From assembly GCA_036346275.1 (NCBI GenBank), contig CM070720.1, positions 13,989,278 to 14,053,277 on the forward strand: a DNA stretch of 64,000 bases, given 5' to 3'. Below are positions 59,440 to 64,000 of the stretch, one piece after another. How positions within the stretch are numbered: the first letter of the stretch is position 1; each line of letters opens with the position of its first letter. The notes under the pieces were generated by a model. It searched no databases. It worked only from the letters and a program-made list of their open reading frames with translations, and was not told the DNA's origin. The position numbers were made by a program, and so were the translations under genes. The DNA comes from Otatea glauca. Lineage: Eukaryota; Streptophyta; Magnoliopsida; Poales; Poaceae.

Positions 59440-61364
59440 AGTTGACGTGATTATCGGCCTTCTAATAATCCATATCTTCGTCTCTATCTACATCTTTATT
59501 GCTTCGTCCTTTTGGTAATGTTGGCATAGGTGCCTTACTAAAGTAAAATTCCCCCATACGCTTTTGCCAAATAGGGCAATTACGCAAATCGTGTCCTGGT
59601 ACGTTATGCAGAGGACACCAGCGTCCATTGCTACTGGTTGCTCAGAACCTTTGGGGGTAAATTGGTCGTCCTGTTGACCAGGTTTCTTCTTCTAAGGAGT
59701 TTTTCCCTTAGAGTAAGTAGGTCATTCTGAGACGCATGCGACCTCCCTTTGAAAAGTTTTCTTATTCTTTTTCTTGTTCGTACCCTTATGGTCCTCGGGC
59801 TTGAAGGCCTTTTTGGATTTTTTATCCTCAGACTTCTTTGGACCTGGTTATGGTGGAGTATGGACTTTGTCGACCATACGATTCCATTCAACTGCTTCAT
59901 GGGCGTTCGAGTACCGATCTGCCATATTGAATAGTTCTGATATGGTGGATAGTGGATTAATGTTGAGGTCCTCTGTGAAGCGTTTATAACGTACAACCTG
60001 TTTAAATGCATGGATAACATAATCTTTAGATATATTAGGAATGGTATTGCGAACCTCTACAAACTTTTTAATAAATTAATATAAGTTTTCATTAGAGGTT
60101 TGACAAAGATGATGCAAGTAATCTTCTTTCCCTAGCTTGGCATAACAACTTTTGAATTTGTTTAAAATAGCATAGCATAAATTCTCCCAACTAAAAATAG
60201 ATCATTCCAGCTAATTGAACAAATAAGTCCTTGTGGATCCTTTAAGAACAGTAGGAAGATAGTTTGCCATTACCTTCTCATTGCCCCCAATGGCTTGGAT
60301 GGCAGTGGTATATTTGTAAGAATTCCAACGAATTCCGAGTTTCTTCAAAACTCTCCAAATGACATAGCTTCAATTTCTCGAGCCAGGTGACATCTCTAAG
60401 CCCTGGGGGAAAAGCTTTACATCCTAGGGTGAATCATTTGAAGACACTTCTCTGCTGTAGTTCATTCCTCTGCTGGTGATTGGTGCCTTGTTGGTGCTAA
60501 CCAGTTGAAGTGTGTTCCATACGAGAATCGGTCTAAGACCTTGTGGATAGGGACATGACCTATACTTCTTCTGCAACTTCTTGTATATCAGCGGCTAGGG
60601 ATCTAATGATTATTGCATTAAGCTCATTATTCCCTTTCTGTTTGTTGATTTAGAATCGCACTAGTTAAAATACGGATTATTTCTATCAAGGTTCCCTCCT
60701 ATGAACTGCATGGAACCAAGTTTAGGTCCCTTATCGTCACCCTTGGAACTTGCGGTGTGACCGAAAGAATGTGTCGGAGGCGACTTTCCAAGGGACCTGG
60801 TCTTCACGATGTCCCTAGTTGACGTCTGGATCACTAGCGTCTCGCCTCATCCATATCCTTTTGTTTCGCAACCATGAATTGTTTATGTTGCTCTTAAGCG
60901 GTTTTTTTGCTATTTTCATGTGCTTCACGCTATTCACGTTCTGCTCATTGTTCATCTATCTCACTCGTGGCCGCACAAGTGCGGAACTCAGAGTGGATAG
61001 AGGGAGTGAGCGCTCCATCTTCATTCGAGGATGGGGAGTAGTTGAGGCATCGGAGACAATATTCCGAAGTTGGGCTCTCTAGAATGTTATCATCATCTTG
61101 GAGAGCGTGATCATCATAGACTTCCATGGGATATGCTCCATGGAAATCTATCTCTGTAACTGGGGTAGGAATGGGATTTTGCTCATGTTTTGATTTCTCA
61201 AGTAGTGGCTCTTCTGATTCGGCCTCATCCATGTTGGCCTGGATTGTCGATAACTCTGCTTCGGTGACATTCAGAATATAAATCGCACTTACATTCTTCT
61301 TTTGAGACATAGTCATTGGCATCAAGATCGGCATAATCGAAGAGGACGAAAGAGTTTTCTTCAT
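59440..61364 (-). pseudogene. Gag of the second Tat-type element, frameshifted
   Basis: Candidate start ATG at 61364 or the Met about 20 codons on (MSQKKN). The N-terminal part is acidic (61364-60945). The gag core can be followed in changing frames through 60450-59880 (NPLSTISELFNMADRYSNAH near 59990-59920). A Lys/Arg-rich stretch (59830-59750) and a CPLHNVPGHDLRNC knuckle (59615-59570) come next. Many frame breaks; clearly inactive. Confidence 0.7.
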
Positions 61365-62256
61365 CCATTGCTAAGAGGAACAGGAAATACGTTTCACAAT
61401 CTTGATCACTTGAGGCCCTCCTTCTACTGTCAACTGTTGATGTTCAAGACCTAGGGTTTCTAGATCGAGCTTATGAATTAAAATGGTTATAGGCATCTGG
61501 GGAAACAAGATTATGAAAAGAGAGACTAGAGATTGCTTCTTATTAGCCAAGTGGCATAACAGAGTACATATTGCTATAGAATTTGTGTACAAAGTATTAC
61601 AGATTGGTTCTGATCCTTCTTTTTCTCGACGGTACAAATGTCCTCCCTATTTATATAGAATGAAGAGGAGGCAATTGCGTAAGATCGAGGATGCCAACTA
61701 GAGCGGGGTGAATAGGCGATTTTAAAAATTCGTCTCACTAAATACACGCTCTATTGTTCTCTATGTCAAAACCTAAACAATAATCAATGCGGAAGCAATA
61801 AACTAAGGTTTTGACAAATTAAAGCCTAAGTCAACTAGGCTCACTAAGTGCACTAACTAATTATGTCTCTAACAATAAATTACAATCCTAAAGACAAGCA
61901 AGAAGTTTAATTCTAGGAATGTAAATTACAACAATATAAATAAGGAATTGCAAGCATAGACAAGGAGACACAATACTTTTTACCGTGGTGTTCGGAGACT
62001 TGCTGGTCTTCCCTAATACACATTGAGGCAAGCCCAAACCACTTTAGACTGGCTCCACGAACTGAGCACCCGCCTCGATTCCACTAGTGGTAGCTCTTTC
62101 ACCCTTCGGGTAGGCAAGTTCCGACCTTCACAACTTTGTCGGGCCTTCTCATAATCTCCTTGAGAAGGTCACCGCGCACGACGCCTCCAAATGCTATCTA
62201 GGTGTCGGCAAACACCAAGAGTAACAAGTCAAGCCCTCTAATTTGATCCTCACCAA

Positions 62257-63946
62257 GTGCAACACATGCACAAGGGTGATCACCGAGTGCAACACATGCA
62301 CAAGGCTTCCCTCAAGTGCAATACATGCACAAGAGGCTCTCAATCCTCTCCTAAATTCAACACATGTAAATAGGGCTCACTCTTAGCTCAAAAACCAAAT
62401 GAAAAAGAGCAACACATACACACAACTCCCACAAACCTTCCCCAAGGTCAGCAACACCCAAATAGTAGCCCCAAGGCCCCTTTTATGTCCTTCCCAAAGA
62501 AAACTAACTGTTGGGGGGCAAAAAGTGCAGCAAACCCGGTGCTACCGCCCTACTAGGGCCGGTAGCACGGGCCTCTAGACCAACGGTCACTTTCGTGCAT
62601 TAAAAACACCAAAAACTAGCCATTGCTACAGTACCCCCGGTGCTACCGCCCATCTAGGACCGGAAGCACCGGCCATTTCCACCAAAAAACACTTCTCTGG
62701 AGTTTTTACACCGCCTTTGGGTCTGTAGTACCACCCCGGGCGGTGCTACCACCTATCTAGGGCCGGTGCTACCGCCCATCTAGGGCTGGTAGCGGTGCTA
62801 CCAGTGTTTCAGCAACTAAAACGGCCACAACATTTTACCCCGAACTCTGATTTAGGTGATTTTTTATTCTATGCGAAGCTTATGTCGAGGGCTAAAATCT
62901 CCACCCATTTTCAAGATTTAATCAACCATAGATATTTTTAAATATCACAAAAACAAAGATTCTAATGTAGTCATTCAAGTCTAAAATCTAATTTCTCGAA
63001 ATCCCTCACATAGACTTGATCAAGAGAGTGACTACAATCTAGAGAGATTGAATAAGATAAAATATTGAGCCATGTTATGATCAACTCATGATCAAAACAA
63101 TTTTGCAAAAATACATTTGCAAATTCTAATCACATGCTCCAATATCAAATGCATGAACACCAATATTTTGCAAAACACATTTGCAAATACAAATCTTGCA
63201 AACAAAAGCAATCAAGATCATATCTTTAAGCCATGTGATGATCAACACATGATCAAACCAATTTTCAAACACATTTGCAAACCCTATTCTCACATGCTCC
63301 AAGATAAGATTCAATTAAACTATATTTTGCAAAAACTCATTTTGCAAACACAAAGCATAAACCTATCTTGACCTTTGTGATGATCAACACATGATCAAGT
63401 CACAAGCTAAGACTTCGATACATGAGCTCTCTATTTGCAACACATGCAAATATCTAGCTCCATACAAACAACCACTTAAACCAACTTGCATAAGCTATCT
63501 CCCTTTTGCAACACATGCTAATCCATAGCTCTATGCAAAAACCAAATCAAGATACAATAAGAAGCAAGCATGAGCTCTCTTATTTGCAACACATGCAAAT
63601 ACTTAGCTCATGCAAGAACCAACCAAGAGAATGAGCTAGAGTGAACCGGATTGAGTTCATCAACACATGATGAAGCTCAAGCTATAAGACTCGACCCCTC
63701 TTAATAGTACAGCAACCTGTACTAGCAACCCGGCCCCCCATCCAAACACCAAGACCGGTAAAAGACTAGGAATACATCCTTAGCCTAAGCTAGTTATACC
63801 TTTGCCTCTCGCAACCACTTGGAGCTTTCATGATGACCGATCATCTTCTCTCCAAGTCGGGATCTTTATCATGTTCATCGACACATGATGAACTCCCCTT
63901 GTCTTACCTTCGGGATCCTCTCTTAATGCTCATCAACACATGATGA
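62257..63946. repeat. Family of inverted repeats with constant loop ACACA
   Basis: At least ten places have complementary arms around ACACA (once each ATACA and ACTCA). Loops at 62262-62266, 62292-62296 and 62321-62325 (arms GTGCA/TGCAC); 63084-63088, 63245-63249 and 63387-63391 (TGATCA both sides); 63440-63444 and 63589-63593 (TATTTGCA/TGCAAATA); 63663-63667 (TTCATCA/TGATGAA); 63881-63885 (GTTCATC/GATGAAC with one G:T); 63936-63940 (TCATCA/TGATGA). Weaker ones are near 62360 and 63511. Two have further outer arms: GCATGAGCT/AGCTCATGC around 63589 and TTGAG/CTCAA around 63663. Confidence 0.85.
62535..62800. repeat. CG-rich palindrome block GGTGCTACCGCC / GGCCGGTAGC
   Basis: Several inverted words (GTGCTACCGCCC, TAGGGCCGGTAGC, ACCGGCCAT) cluster in about 270 bp. 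Comparable clusters are a known feature of Sirevirus LTRs. The block at 11320-11515 has the same design with the core GGCACTACCGGCC. Confidence 0.75.
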
Positions 63947-64000
63947 CGTACTTGTCCCGTTTATCCATGTCAACCTTGGAAACCTATTTCAAACTCATTG

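Larger units (their letters stand above)
58985..61675 (-). mobile_element. Right half of the second Tat-type gypsy element (protease, gag, part of LTR)
   Basis: Minus-strand sense from the right: a TATA box (61657-61648, TATATAAATA) probably within the 5' LTR, the gag start region (from about 61364), the gag core, a Cys/His knuckle and the protease up to the array. Together with 25260-26508 it forms one element interrupted at its protease. No primer binding site could be recognised between 61365 and 61640. The distal part of the LTR is cut by the Sirevirus-like LTR at about 61676. Confidence 0.75.
61676..64000 (-). repeat. Sirevirus-like LTR in minus orientation, runs out of the window
   Basis: Its minus-strand 3' end (about 61676-61740: ATTCACCCCGCTC, GGCATCCTCGATC) matches the conserved end of Sirevirus LTRs and resembles the end of the LTR at 12926. 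Inside are a TATA-like CATAAAAGGGGCC (about 62500-62488), a CG-rich palindrome block (62535-62800) and an AT-rich region with many ACACA-loop inverted repeats (62257-63946). No coding frame is present. Sequence from about 63700 on may belong to its U3 or to flanking DNA; the outer end is not in the window. Confidence 0.6.

Noticed and set aside
63061..64000. CRISPR-like or satellite array
   Set aside because: Spacing between the ACACA words is irregular and the repeats are short and variable, so it is neither a CRISPR array nor a head-to-tail satellite.

Overview
The window is repeat-rich plant nuclear DNA, almost certainly from a grass. It contains long-LTR Tekay/Del chromoviruses with an extra ORF upstream of gag, Tat-lineage gypsy elements, Sirevirus-like LTRs with CG-rich palindromes, and a CACTA element with a C48-like (Ulp1-type) protease gene. 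I find no convincing host gene, no tRNA or rRNA gene and no CRISPR array. Nearly every real reading frame belongs to a transposable element, and most are broken.

Layout: (1) 1-9208 is a Tat-lineage Ty3/gypsy element on the minus strand. Its right LTR is at 8562-9208 and its left end lies outside the window. Downstream of pol it carries a spliced gene on the opposite (plus) strand, 2-1470. (2) 9209-14244 is degenerate spacer holding a plus-strand Sirevirus-like solo LTR (about 11210-12926). (3) 14245-24520 is a complete 10.3-kb CACTA transposon with perfect 16-bp TIRs and a GAT target duplication. Both genes are on the minus strand: a TNP2 transposase at 20389-23590 and a transposase_24/C48-protease gene at 14878-18125. 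Three blocks of hairpin-forming subterminal repeats are present, one at each end and one in the middle, and TATA boxes lie beside the middle and right blocks. (4) 25260-26508 and 58985 to about 61675 are the two halves of a second minus-strand Tat-type element, split in its protease coding region.

(5) The split is filled by 26509-58979, a 32.5-kb tandem array of one Tekay-like chromovirus: LTR stub, internal remnant, LTR2, internal-1, LTR3, internal-2, LTR4, internal-3 (truncated), LTR5 (partial), internal-4 stub, LTR6 tail. Only the outermost ends carry a target duplication (AATAG at 26504-26508 and 58980-58984), so the array grew from one insertion by recombination. The internal copies share inactivating stop codons. 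A related 3150-bp LTR is nested in LTR2 with its own target duplication, and its tail reappears at the equivalent place in LTR5. (6) About 61676 to the window end is a Sirevirus-like LTR in minus orientation. It contains CG-rich palindromes and a set of inverted repeats that all have the same loop, ACACA, but different self-complementary arms.

The differences between otherwise near-identical array copies fall strikingly often at CAG, CTG and CCG. I suspect residual base-calling errors at methylated CHG sites, so many apparent frameshifts may not be biological.
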